From NCBI GenBank assembly GCA_937863205.1, contig CALMGA010000506.1, positions 1 to 7,298 of the forward strand: DNA of 7,298 bases, given 5' to 3'. Of this stretch, positions 1-6,390 are shown in pieces (the stretch's first letter is position 1; each line of letters opens with the position of its first letter). The notes below the pieces were generated by a model. That model worked only from the letters and a program-made list of their open reading frames with translations, was not told the origin of the DNA and made no database searches. The stretch is from an uncultured Beijerinckiaceae bacterium. GTDB taxonomy: Bacteria; Pseudomonadota; Alphaproteobacteria; Rhizobiales; Beijerinckiaceae. The translations under genes and the position numbers were made by a program.

Positions 1-678
1 CGCGAACAGCGCCACCACGTTGATCACGAAGGCGACGAAGAACATGTAGCGCCAGCCCCATTCCAGGAAGTCCGACTCGCTGATGTTGAGGAGGAAGAAG
101 GCGAACAGGCCGGCCGCCACCATGAAGCCGAACGGCGCCCCGAGTTGCGGGATCATGGCGAAGCGTCCGCGCCGGTTCTGAGGGGCGTTGAGGGCGAGCA
201 GCGAGGCGAGCCCGTCCCAGGCCCCGCCCAAGGCGACGCCCTGGCCGCAGCGGAACAGCATCAGGCCGAGGATCGACAGGTAGCCGATCTCGCGGTAGCC
301 GGGGAGAAAGGCGATCGAGGCCGTCGAGCCGCCGAGCAGAACCAGGGCGATCGTCAGCTTGGTGCCGCGCCCGAACCGGCGGTCGATCTCCATGAAGACC
401 ACCGACCCGAGCGGGCGGGCGCAGAACGACAGGCTGAACACGAGGCAGGCGTACAAGATCGCCGCCGATGGCTTGGCGAATGGAAACACCACCTGCGGGA
501 ACACCAGCACCGTGGCGATGCCGTAGACGAAGAAGTTGAAGGCTTCCGACGTGCGTCCGATGACGACGCCGATCGCGACATCGGCCGGCGCGATGGCACC
601 GCCGTGGCCGCCCGTGACCTGCAGCGCATCGCGCTCCAGGCTCCTCGACGAAGCGCCCGATGTTGAAACGGTTGCCAT
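1..678 (-). CDS. MFS transporter, metabolite:H+ symporter (MHS) type, N-terminal part
   Basis: This is an inner-membrane secondary transporter, probably proton-coupled uptake of a small organic acid or zwitterion; the substrate cannot be told. Reading right to left from ATG at 678-676, 226 residues are visible before the gene leaves the window, about half of a normal 420-450 residue protein. After a hydrophilic N-terminus (1-33) come hydrophobic segments at about 34-60, 72-95, 107-125, 132-152, 176-198 and 209-226. The loop between helices 2 and 3 carries the MFS signature, RPLGSVVF at 88-95 then IDRRFGRGTK at 98-107. Helix 4 onward has RCGQGVALGGAWDG (143-156) and NAPQNRRG (164-171), the pattern of the KgtP/ProP/ShiA group. 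That group usually has GGEWGG where this protein has GGAWDG. The start is supported by a GGGGAGG ribosome binding site 8 nt upstream. It is divergent from cyoA. The family call is firm. Confidence 0.9.
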   Translation of the reverse strand, partial: MATVSTSGASSRSLERDALQVTGGHGGAIAPADVAIGVVIGRTSEAFNFFVYGIATVLVFPQVVFPFAKPSAAILYACLVFSLSFCARPLGSVVFMEIDRRFGRGTKLTIALVLLGGSTASIAFLPGYREIGYLSILGLMLFRCGQGVALGGAWDGLASLLALNAPQNRRGRFAMIPQLGAPFGFMVAAGLFAFFLLNISESDFLEWGWRYMFFVAFVINVVALFA

Positions 679-711
679 GTCTCAAGCCTCCCCGAACCCG
701 GGACCCATTGC

Positions 712-753
712 ATGCAAGCCGAGGTGCCATGCAAGCCGATCTATGCAAGCCGA
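712..753 (+). repeat. Three direct copies of ATGCAAGCCGA
   Basis: The 11-mer ATGCAAGCCGA occurs without mismatch at 712-722, 729-739 and 743-753, a start-to-start spacing of 17 then 14 bp. The first copy overlaps the perfect palindrome TTGCATGCAA (708-717). The cluster begins 34 bp upstream of the transporter start codon and ends about 255 bp from cyoA. This position suits an operator acting mainly on the transporter promoter, but no known regulator site is recognised. Confidence 0.75.
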
Positions 754-851
754 CGTGGCGCGCCGTATCCCGTTGGCAGCATAAGGCGGGATGTCACGAC
801 GTCCAGCGCGTCTTCAAACCGATGCGTCGCGCAGGTCTACAGCAGGCAGGT

Positions 852-881
852 CGCTCGCGGGCAAGACGCTCGCGGGCAAGA
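852..881 (+). repeat. 15-bp perfect tandem duplication
   Basis: The unit CGCTCGCGGGCAAGA is present twice back to back (852-866 and 867-881), followed by a short degenerate continuation (CGCG). It lies about 130 bp upstream of cyoA in the non-coding gap. It could be a slippage product or a doubled binding site; the sequence alone does not decide. Confidence 0.8.
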
Positions 882-1007
882 CGCGCGGTGGGCGCAGGGC
901 AGCCGAGCCCTCATTTGATGCCGTCTGGACAAAAGGCCCGATTCCGGGTTGCGTCGCCCCTGCCTACATTGGAACGTATCGAACGCGGACGAAAGGGATC
1001 GTTGATC

Positions 1008-2180
1008 ATGAAAGTGACCCGCCTCGCCCACGTGCTGACCGCAGCCGCTCTGCCGGCGCTTCTGCTCGGCGGGTGCGAATCCGTGATGAACCCGGCGGGC
1101 GACGTCGCCCTGCGCGAGCGCAACCTCATCCTCGCCTCGACAGGGCTGATGCTTTTGATCATCGTTCCGGTGATCGTGGCGACCCTGGCGTTCGCCTGGC
1201 GGTACCGGTCGTCCAACACGACCGCCGCCTATGATCCGGACTGGCATCACTCGACCCAGCTCGAAGTGCTGATCTGGACGGCGCCACTGCTCATCATCGT
1301 CGCACTGGGTGCGCTGACCTGGATCAGCACCCACGTCCTTGATCCCTGGCACGGCCTCGGGCGGCTCGACTCGAAGCGACCGATCACCGCCGCCGTCAAG
1401 CCGCTGACGGTCGAGGTGGTCGCCCTGGATTGGAAGTGGCTGTTCTTCTATCCCGATCAGGGCATCGCCACCATCAACGACCTGACGCTGCCAACCGATG
1501 TGCCGGTCGACTTCCACATCACCTCGGCAACGGTGATGAACTCCTTCTTCATCCCGGCGCTGGCTGGTCAGATTTATGCAATGGCCGGCATGGAAACCAA
1601 GCTGTCGGTGGTGGTCAACAGGGCAGGCGATTACAATGGATTATCCTCGCACTACAGCGGCGCCGGCTTTTCGCACATGAATTTCGGGACGCACGGCGTG
1701 ACGCAGCAGAGCTTCGACCAATGGGTCGCCTCCGTGAAGGCGAAGGGATCGACGCTGGACGCGAATGTCCTCAAACAGCTGCAAAAGCCCAGCGAGGGTG
1801 TCGCCCCGATCTATTACGCGTCGTTCGGGCCGGACTTGTACGACCACATCCTCAACATGTGCTCGACGCCTGGCAAGATGTGCCAGAGCGAGATGATGAC
1901 CATCGATGCCAAGGGCGGCGGCGGCAAGAACAGCGAGGCGAACTACGAGCGCCTGCTCGATGACAGCGCCGGCGCGAAGGAGGGCAACGAAGCGCCGGGC
2001 GCGACCTTCCCGGCCTCCGGCCGGCCGCCCAACACCGAAGCCGTGCAGCCGCAAGGCATGAAGCCCCGCGAGGTGGCGCCGCAGATCAACTCGCAAGCGG
2101 CGCCCGACGCGGGCCAGGGTCACGACATGCCCGGCGCCCCCAACCAGTCGCCGGCTCCGGCGCAATTGAACGATCGCTGA
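1008..2180 (+). CDS. cyoA: Quinol oxidase subunit II (CyoA), lipoprotein
   Basis: This is subunit II of a heme-copper ubiquinol oxidase, anchored in the inner membrane with a periplasmic cupredoxin domain. The 390-residue product has a signal peptide ending in a lipobox (LLGGC, lipidated Cys23), membrane helices at about 40-63 and 86-105, then the cupredoxin fold with DWKW (141-144), [10 protein letters not shown] (148-157) and VMNSFFIP (176-183). The CuA ligand motif of cytochrome c oxidases is absent: the equivalent loop reads YSGAGFSHM (216-224), so electrons come from quinol. The protein is about 75 residues longer than E. coli CyoA (315). A C285-N6-C292 pair is followed by a Gly/Pro/Ala/Gln-rich tail from about 303. 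ATG 1008 is chosen because the signal peptide begins there and AAAGGGA lies 9 nt upstream; the open frame runs further upstream but without plausible content. It is the first gene of the operon. Confidence 0.97.
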   Translation: MKVTRLAHVLTAAALPALLLGGCESVMNPAGDVALRERNLILASTGLMLLIIVPVIVATLAFAWRYRSSNTTAAYDPDWHHSTQLEVLIWTAPLLIIVALGALTWISTHVLDPWHGLGRLDSKRPITAAVKPLTVEVVALDWKWLFFYPDQGIATINDLTLPTDVPVDFHITSATVMNSFFIPALAGQIYAMAGMETKLSVVVNRAGDYNGLSSHYSGAGFSHMNFGTHGVTQQSFDQWVASVKAKGSTLDANVLKQLQKPSEGVAPIYYASFGPDLYDHILNMCSTPGKMCQSEMMTIDAKGGGGKNSEANYERLLDDSAGAKEGNEAPGATFPASGRPPNTEAVQPQGMKPREVAPQINSQAAPDAGQGHDMPGAPNQSPAPAQLNDR

Positions 2181-2226
2181 AACGGCGGCCGCGGCTGTCG
2201 CCCCCCTCCAATTCGGACGGACGTCG

Positions 2227-4230
2227 ATGTTTTCGCATTTGAATCTTCAACAGCTCATCTTCGGGCGCTTCACCTTGGAAGCGATCCCCTATCACGAACC
2301 GATCCTGCTCGTGACCTTCGCCGGCGTCGCCGTGATCGGCGTCGCCCTGCTGGCGGCGATCACCTATTACGGCTGGTGGGGCTATCTCTGGAGGGAGTGG
2401 TTCACCAGCGTCGATCACAAGAAGATCGGCATCATGTACATCGTACTGGCGATCGTGATGCTGCTGCGCGGCTTCTCCGACGCGCTGCTGATGCGCTCGC
2501 AGCAGGCCGTCGCCTTCGGCAGCGACAACGGCTACCTGCCGCCGCACCATTACGATCAGATCTTCACCGCCCACGGCGTGATCATGATCTTCTTCATGGC
2601 CATGCCCTTCGTCACGGGGCTGATGAACTATGTCGTGCCCCTCCAGATCGGCGCCCGCGACGTCGCCTTTCCGTTCCTCAACAACTTCTCCTTCTGGATG
2701 ACGGTGTCGGGCGCGCTGATCGTGATGATGTCGCTGTTCGTGGGCGAGTTCGCGCGAACGACCTGGCTCAATTATCCCCCGCTGTCGGAGGCGTCCTTCA
2801 GCCCCGGCGTCGGCGTCGACTATTATATCTGGTCGCTGCAGATCGCCGGCATCGGCACCACGCTGTCGGGCATCAACCTGATCGCCACCATCGTGAAGAT
2901 GCGGGCGCCGGGCATGAGCCTGATGAAGATGCCGATCTTCTGCTGGACCTCGCTGTGCACCAACGTGCTGATCGTGTCCGCCTTCCCGATCCTCACCGCC
3001 GTGCTGACGCTGCTGACGCTCGACCGCTACGTCGGCACCAACTTCTTCACCAACGACCTCGGCGGCAACCCGATGATGTATTTCAACCTCATCTGGATAT
3101 GGGGCCATCCCGAGGTTTACATCCTGATCCTGCCGGCCTTCGGCATCTTCTCCGAAGTCACCTCGACCTACTGCGGCAAGCGGCTGTTCGGCTACACCTC
3201 GATGGTTTACGCCACGGTGGCGATCACCATCCTGTCCTACATCGTCTGGCTGCACCACTTCTTCACCATGGGGTCGGGGGCGAGCGTCAACTCGTTCTTT
3301 GGCATCACCACGATGATCATCTCGATCCCGACGGGTGCGAAGATCTTCAACTGGCTGTTCACCATGTACCGCGGGCGCATCCGCTTCGAGGTGCCGATGC
3401 TGTGGACGGTCGGCTTCATGGTCACCTTCGTCATCGGCGGCATGACCGGCGTGCTGCTCGCCGTGCCCCCGGCCGACTTCGTGCTGCACAACTCGCTGTT
3501 CCTTGTCGCGCACTTCCACAACGTCATCATCGGCGGCGTGCTGTTCGGGCTGATGGCCGGCACCACCTACTGGTTCCCGAAGGCCTTCGGCTTCAAGCTC
3601 GATCCGTTCTGGGGCAAGATGTCGTTCTGGTTCTGGACGATCGGCTTCTACTTCGCCTTCATGCCCCTTTACGTGCTCGGGCTGCTGGGCGTGACGCGGC
3701 GCCAGAACCACTTCGACGACCGCTCGCTGCAGATCTGGTTCGTGCTCGCCGCCTTCGGCGCCGTGCTGATCCTGGTCGGCATCGTGTCCTTCCTGATCCA
3801 GATCTACGTCAGCGTCCGCAACCGTGAAGCATTGCGCGACGTGAGCGGCGATCCCTGGGACGGGCGTACGCTGGAATGGTCGACCTCCTCGCCGCCGCCG
3901 GAATACAACTTCGCCTTCACGCCGATCATCCACGACCTCGATGCATGGACCGACATGAAGAAGCGCGGATATTCCCGGCCGCTGGAAGGCTTCCGTCCCA
4001 TCCACATGCCCAAGAACACGTCAGCCGGCGTGATCCTCGCCGGCCTTGCCCTCGCTTTCGGCGTGGCCATGATCTGGTACGTGTGGTGGCTGGCCGCTCT
4101 GTCCTTCATCGGCATCCTGGTGACGGCGATCGGCCATACCTTCAACTACAACCGGGATTTCACCATCCCGGCCGAGGAGGTGGTGCACACCGAGGAAGGT
4201 CGCACCCGGATGCTGGTCGGCCAAGCATGA
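2227..4230 (+). CDS. cyoB: Quinol oxidase subunit I (CyoB), catalytic
   Basis: This is the catalytic, proton-pumping subunit that holds the low-spin heme and the binuclear heme-CuB centre where O2 is reduced to water. At 667 residues it matches E. coli CyoB (663), and its numbering runs 10 ahead of it. Quinol-site residues are R81, D85, H108 and Q111. The low-spin heme ligands are H116 (TAHG) and H431; the high-spin heme ligand is H429 (VAHFHN). CuB ligands are H294, H343 and H344, with the cross-linking Tyr at Y298 (GHPEVY). Proton-channel residues D145 (ARD), E296 and K372 (PTGAK) are all present. Many hydrophobic segments fit the roughly 15-helix topology. The ribosome binding site is modest (GGACGGA, 5 nt before ATG). 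The gene starts 46 nt after cyoA and ends 25 nt before cyoC, so it should be co-transcribed. Nothing is missing, so the enzyme should be functional. Confidence 0.99.
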   Translation: MFSHLNLQQLIFGRFTLEAIPYHEPILLVTFAGVAVIGVALLAAITYYGWWGYLWREWFTSVDHKKIGIMYIVLAIVMLLRGFSDALLMRSQQAVAFGSDNGYLPPHHYDQIFTAHGVIMIFFMAMPFVTGLMNYVVPLQIGARDVAFPFLNNFSFWMTVSGALIVMMSLFVGEFARTTWLNYPPLSEASFSPGVGVDYYIWSLQIAGIGTTLSGINLIATIVKMRAPGMSLMKMPIFCWTSLCTNVLIVSAFPILTAVLTLLTLDRYVGTNFFTNDLGGNPMMYFNLIWIWGHPEVYILILPAFGIFSEVTSTYCGKRLFGYTSMVYATVAITILSYIVWLHHFFTMGSGASVNSFFGITTMIISIPTGAKIFNWLFTMYRGRIRFEVPMLWTVGFMVTFVIGGMTGVLLAVPPADFVLHNSLFLVAHFHNVIIGGVLFGLMAGTTYWFPKAFGFKLDPFWGKMSFWFWTIGFYFAFMPLYVLGLLGVTRRQNHFDDRSLQIWFVLAAFGAVLILVGIVSFLIQIYVSVRNREALRDVSGDPWDGRTLEWSTSSPPPEYNFAFTPIIHDLDAWTDMKKRGYSRPLEGFRPIHMPKNTSAGVILAGLALAFGVAMIWYVWWLAALSFIGILVTAIGHTFNYNRDFTIPAEEVVHTEEGRTRMLVGQA

Positions 4231-4255
4231 GGACCCGCTCGGTGAGGGCCGCTCG

Positions 4256-4888
4256 ATGACCCGTTCGCTCGACGCCGGCCCCGACGAGGGCCTCCGGTTC
4301 TTCGTCGCCGAGGAGCATGGTCACGCCGAAGGCGGCACCATGCTGGGTTTCTGGCTCTACCTGATGAGCGACTGCCTCATCTTCGCGACCCTGTTCGCCT
4401 GCTACGCCGTTTTCGGGCGCAGCTATGCCGCGGGGCCGTCCCCGAACGACATCTTCGATCTGGGAACGGTGGCGCTCAACACCTCGATGCTGCTCCTGTC
4501 CTCCATCACCTACGGCTTCGCCATGCTCGACATGGAGCGCGGCCGGCAGAACACGATGCTGATCTGGCTGGTCGTCACCGGCCTTTTCGGCGCCGCCTTC
4601 CTGGGATTGGAACTCAACGAGTTCGCCCACCTCATCCATGAGGGAGCCGGGCCGCAGCGCTCGGCCTTCCTGTCGTCCTTCTTCACCCTGGTCGGCACCC
4701 ACGGCCTGCACGTCACCTTCGGCATCATCTGGCTCTGCGTGCTGATGGTGCAGGTGCTGCAACGCGGCCTGATCCCCGAGAACAAGCGCCGGCTGATGTG
4801 CCTGAGCATGTTCTGGCATTTCCTCGACGTCGTCTGGATCGGCGTCTTCTCCTTCGTTTACCTCATCAGCGTGTTGCCTCCGACATGA
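4256..4888 (+). CDS. cyoC: Quinol oxidase subunit III (CyoC)
   Basis: This is subunit III of the quinol oxidase, a five-helix membrane protein of the COX3 family that stabilises the core enzyme. The 210-residue product matches the usual length (E. coli 204). Hydrophobic helices lie at about 29-53, 70-91, 100-121, 139-164 and 184-205. Family marks include GFWLYLMSDC (31-40), the conserved acidic helix motif FLGLELNEF (115-123), THGLHVTFG (148-156) and WHFLDVVWIGVFSFVYL (187-203). The start is well supported by GAGGG 7 nt upstream of ATG 4256. The stop overlaps the next start as ATGA (4885-4888), pointing to translational coupling with cyoD. Confidence 0.97.
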   Translation: MTRSLDAGPDEGLRFFVAEEHGHAEGGTMLGFWLYLMSDCLIFATLFACYAVFGRSYAAGPSPNDIFDLGTVALNTSMLLLSSITYGFAMLDMERGRQNTMLIWLVVTGLFGAAFLGLELNEFAHLIHEGAGPQRSAFLSSFFTLVGTHGLHVTFGIIWLCVLMVQVLQRGLIPENKRRLMCLSMFWHFLDVVWIGVFSFVYLISVLPPT

Positions 4889-5286
4889 ACGCCGACACAT
4901 CCCACACGGCTTCGGCCCACGGCCGGGCGAACCCGCTTCCCGATCATACGGAGGCCGGCCACGGCACCCTGCAGGGCTACCTGACCGGCTTCGGCCTGTC
5001 GGTCGTTCTCACCGCCGTCCCTTTCTACGTCGTGATGCACCACGTCTTCTCCAACCACATCTTCACCGCGGCCCTGGTGATGGCCTTCGCCGCCGCGCAG
5101 ATCCTGGTTCACATGGTGTATTTCCTCCACATGAACACGCATTCGGAGGGCGGGTGGACCCTGCTCGCCCTGATGTTCACCATGGTCCTGCTCGGCATCA
5201 CCCTGTCGGGCTCGATCTGGGTGATGTACCACCTCAACACCAACATGATGCCCGTCACCATGCATGACATGCGCAACATGCCCTGA
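4885..5286 (+). CDS. cyoD: Quinol oxidase subunit IV (CyoD)
   Basis: This is the small subunit IV of the quinol oxidase, thought to assist assembly and CuB binding. The 133-residue product is slightly longer than E. coli CyoD (109) because of a hydrophilic, His-containing N-terminus of about 30 residues. Three helices follow at about 33-51, 58-80 and 91-114. The C-terminal signature SIWVMYHLNTNMMP (110-123) identifies the family, as does AQILVHMVYFLHMN (71-84). An in-frame ATG at 4798 would add 29 residues overlapping cyoC. The start at 4885 is preferred because it forms the ATGA overlap with the cyoC stop and gives a normal N-terminus. No strong ribosome binding site precedes it, which fits translational coupling. 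Confidence 0.95.
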   Translation: MNADTSHTASAHGRANPLPDHTEAGHGTLQGYLTGFGLSVVLTAVPFYVVMHHVFSNHIFTAALVMAFAAAQILVHMVYFLHMNTHSEGGWTLLALMFTMVLLGITLSGSIWVMYHLNTNMMPVTMHDMRNMP

Positions 5287-5289
5287 CGC

Positions 5290-5311
5290 GTCGGGGGGCT
5301 TACCCCTCGGC
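5290..5311 (+). other. GC-rich stem-loop between cyoD and SURF1 gene
   Basis: Positions 5290-5298 can pair with 5303-5311 to give a 9-bp stem (seven Watson-Crick pairs, mostly G-C, and two G-U) closed by a CTTA loop, starting 4 nt after the cyoD stop. No U-run follows, so it is not a standard intrinsic terminator. It may protect the upstream mRNA or reduce read-through, so that the assembly factor is made in smaller amounts than the structural subunits; that role is inferred. Confidence 0.55.
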
Positions 5312-5324
5312 CAGGTCTCGCGCC

Positions 5325-6161
5325 TTGCGGGATGAGATCTTGCCAGCCGAGGACGCGGTCGATGACCCGATCGGCCGGGCGAGGCGCTCGCCTGCGGCGC
5401 TGGCGGTCTTGGCAGCGGCGATCCTTCTCGCCGTCGCCGCCCTTCTCGCGCTGGGCACGTGGCAGGTGCACAGGCTGTCGTGGAAACTGGCGTTGATCGC
5501 TCGCGTCGATGAGCGGGTCCGCGCACCGCCCGTGCCGCCGCCGGGTCCGGCGGATTGGGGCGACGTCACCGCCGCCAAAGACGCTTATCGACATGTCGAG
5601 CTCGCCGGGACCTTTCTCAACGACCGGGAAACCCTGGTGCAGGCGACGACCGAGCTCGGCGCCGGCTACTGGGTGGTGACGCCACTGCGCACCGACGGCG
5701 GCCCGATCGTCCTGATCAATCGCGGCTTCGTCCCCTCCGACAACCGCGCGGTCGCCACCCGCCCCGAGTCGGAGTTTCCCGGCCCCGTGAAGCTGACCGG
5801 CCTGCTGCGGGTGAGCGAACCCAAGGGCGCCTTCCTTCGCGCCAACGCGCCCGATGCCGACCGATGGTATTCCCGCGACGTCGCGGCGATCGCCGCCGAG
5901 CGGGGCCTGGACGGGCCTGGGGATCGGGTCGCCCCCTATTTCGTCGATGCCGATGCGACCGCCACTCCCGGCGGTCTGCCGATCGGCGGCCTCACCGTGA
6001 TCTCGTTCCCCAACAACCATCTCGTTTATGCTTTTACCTGGTTCGCCCTCGCTGCTATGCTGGCGGCGGCTGGAGCGTGGTTCGCTCGTGACGAGTGGCG
6101 GGCGCGGCGTTGTGCGCAGGTGGCCCCGGACGCGGCGGCGCAGTCCCGCCCGTCGCCGTAG
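5325..6161 (+). CDS. SURF1-family oxidase assembly factor
   Basis: This is a SURF1/Shy1-type inner-membrane protein that helps deliver heme to subunit I of heme-copper oxidases; beside quinol oxidase genes it resembles the Surf1q role described in Paracoccus. The product, about 278 residues, has a first membrane helix (about 25-44) running into GTWQVHRLSWK (44-54). A periplasmic domain carries HVELAGTFLNDRETLVQ (90-106) and GYWVVTPL...IVLINRGFVP (114-137). The family C-terminal motif NNHLVYAFTWFALA (230-243) enters a second helix; H232 matches the heme-ligand His of the family. There is no in-frame ATG before the first helix. TTG 5325 (AGG 9 nt upstream) is used here, but TTG 5340 with GGGA 7 nt upstream is equally possible and would remove five residues. 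It lies 38 nt after cyoD and is probably in the same operon. Confidence 0.93.
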   Translation: MRDEILPAEDAVDDPIGRARRSPAALAVLAAAILLAVAALLALGTWQVHRLSWKLALIARVDERVRAPPVPPPGPADWGDVTAAKDAYRHVELAGTFLNDRETLVQATTELGAGYWVVTPLRTDGGPIVLINRGFVPSDNRAVATRPESEFPGPVKLTGLLRVSEPKGAFLRANAPDADRWYSRDVAAIAAERGLDGPGDRVAPYFVDADATATPGGLPIGGLTVISFPNNHLVYAFTWFALAAMLAAAGAWFARDEWRARRCAQVAPDAAAQSRPSP

Positions 6162-6390
6162 GGAATGCCGCAGCGTTCGGTCAAGCTGCCGCCGAAGCCG
6201 AGCGCGGCCGCTGGGCCGAGGTGATGCGTCATCGTCTCATGTGTCTAAATCGACGCATGAACGAATTAGTCGCCGGATGTTGTAGCGCCTGCCCAAATAC
6301 AGGCGCACCTATTGCGTAGGCTGCTTCGCACGTCCTGAAACCAGCCACCGGGGACTCAGTCCGGCGGCCAAGCATGGACACTTGTCGCTG
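6162..6390 (+). promoter_or_regulatory. Intergenic region upstream of prkA
   Basis: This 229-bp gap must contain the end of the oxidase operon transcript and probably the prkA promoter. The part from about 6232 to 6316 is visibly more A/T-rich than its surroundings. It contains an inverted repeat ATGCGTC-N21-GACGCAT (6224-6230 and 6252-6258) and a perfect hairpin at 6285-6306. I did not find a convincing sigma-70 or general-stress (GGAAC/GTT) promoter. A promoter here is inferred from gene function and spacing. Confidence 0.45.
6285..6306 (+). other. Perfect inverted repeat / hairpin upstream of prkA
   Basis: GCGCCTG (6285-6291) and CAGGCGC (6300-6306) are exact reverse complements separated by the 8-nt loop CCCAAATA. 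No T-run follows on the plus strand, and only a short A-containing flank precedes, so a strong intrinsic terminator is unlikely. An operator or an mRNA leader structure about 85 nt upstream of prkA is possible. Confidence 0.6.

Larger units (their letters stand above)
679..1007. promoter_or_regulatory. Divergent intergenic region between MFS gene and cyoA
   Basis: This 329-bp gap must carry promoters for both the leftward transporter gene and the rightward cyo operon. Open frames cross it, but none has recognisable protein content. It contains three copies of an 11-mer near the transporter side, an inverted repeat ATCCCG-N14-CGGGAT (767-772 and 787-792), and a 15-bp tandem duplication in the middle. 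I could not find a convincing -35/-10 pair, FNR box or extracytoplasmic sigma promoter. The cyoA ribosome binding site AAAGGGA lies at 992-998. The regulatory role is inferred from gene arrangement. Confidence 0.6.

Noticed and set aside
712..729. Sigma-54-like TGGCAC...TTGCA element on the minus strand upstream of the transporter
   Set aside because: The spacer between TGGCAC and TTGCA is 6 nt instead of 5, giving 11 rather than 10 nt between the GG and GC elements. Sigma-54 tolerates little change here, and the TTGCAT belongs to the repeated 11-mer.
767..792. Inverted repeat ATCCCG-N14-CGGGAT
   Set aside because: Arms of only 6 bp with a long spacer are expected by chance in such GC-rich sequence; mentioned in the regulatory region but not claimed as a site.
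981..1003. General-stress sigma-like GAAC...CGTT pair just before cyoA
   Set aside because: The spacer is 15 nt rather than 16-17, the first G of GGAAC is replaced by C, and transcription would begin at or after the cyoA start codon.
1002..1015. Possible FNR-type box beginning TTGAT
   Set aside because: The right half reads AAAGT instead of ATCAA, and the site overlaps the cyoA start codon.
1653..1686. Possible CuA-binding loop in CyoA
   Set aside because: The loop YSGAGFSHM lacks the two cysteines needed for CuA; the nearby His and Met alone do not make a CuA site, so a cytochrome c oxidase call is excluded.
2185..2192. GCGGCCGC octamer after cyoA, found again at 6204-6211
   Set aside because: An 8-bp GC palindrome is common in high-GC genomes; the two copies share no flanking sequence.
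2376..3827. Open frame of 483 codons on the plus strand, overlapping cyoB in another frame
   Set aside because: The translation is Arg/His/Leu/Asp-rich low complexity and wholly inside cyoB; it is explained by codon bias.
2086..4005. Very long open frame (639 codons) on the minus strand, antisense to cyoB and the end of cyoA
   Set aside because: It is a shadow of the strong G/C third-position bias in cyoB. Its translation is a low-complexity mix of His, Asp, Arg, Glu and Gly with no domain pattern, whereas the plus frame is an unmistakable CyoB.
6224..6319. Short Cys-containing open frame (31 codons) upstream of prkA
   Set aside because: Its only ribosome-binding-like GAGG is 2 nt from the ATG, it resembles no family I know, and it spans the two inverted repeats; it looks like chance open frame in a control region.
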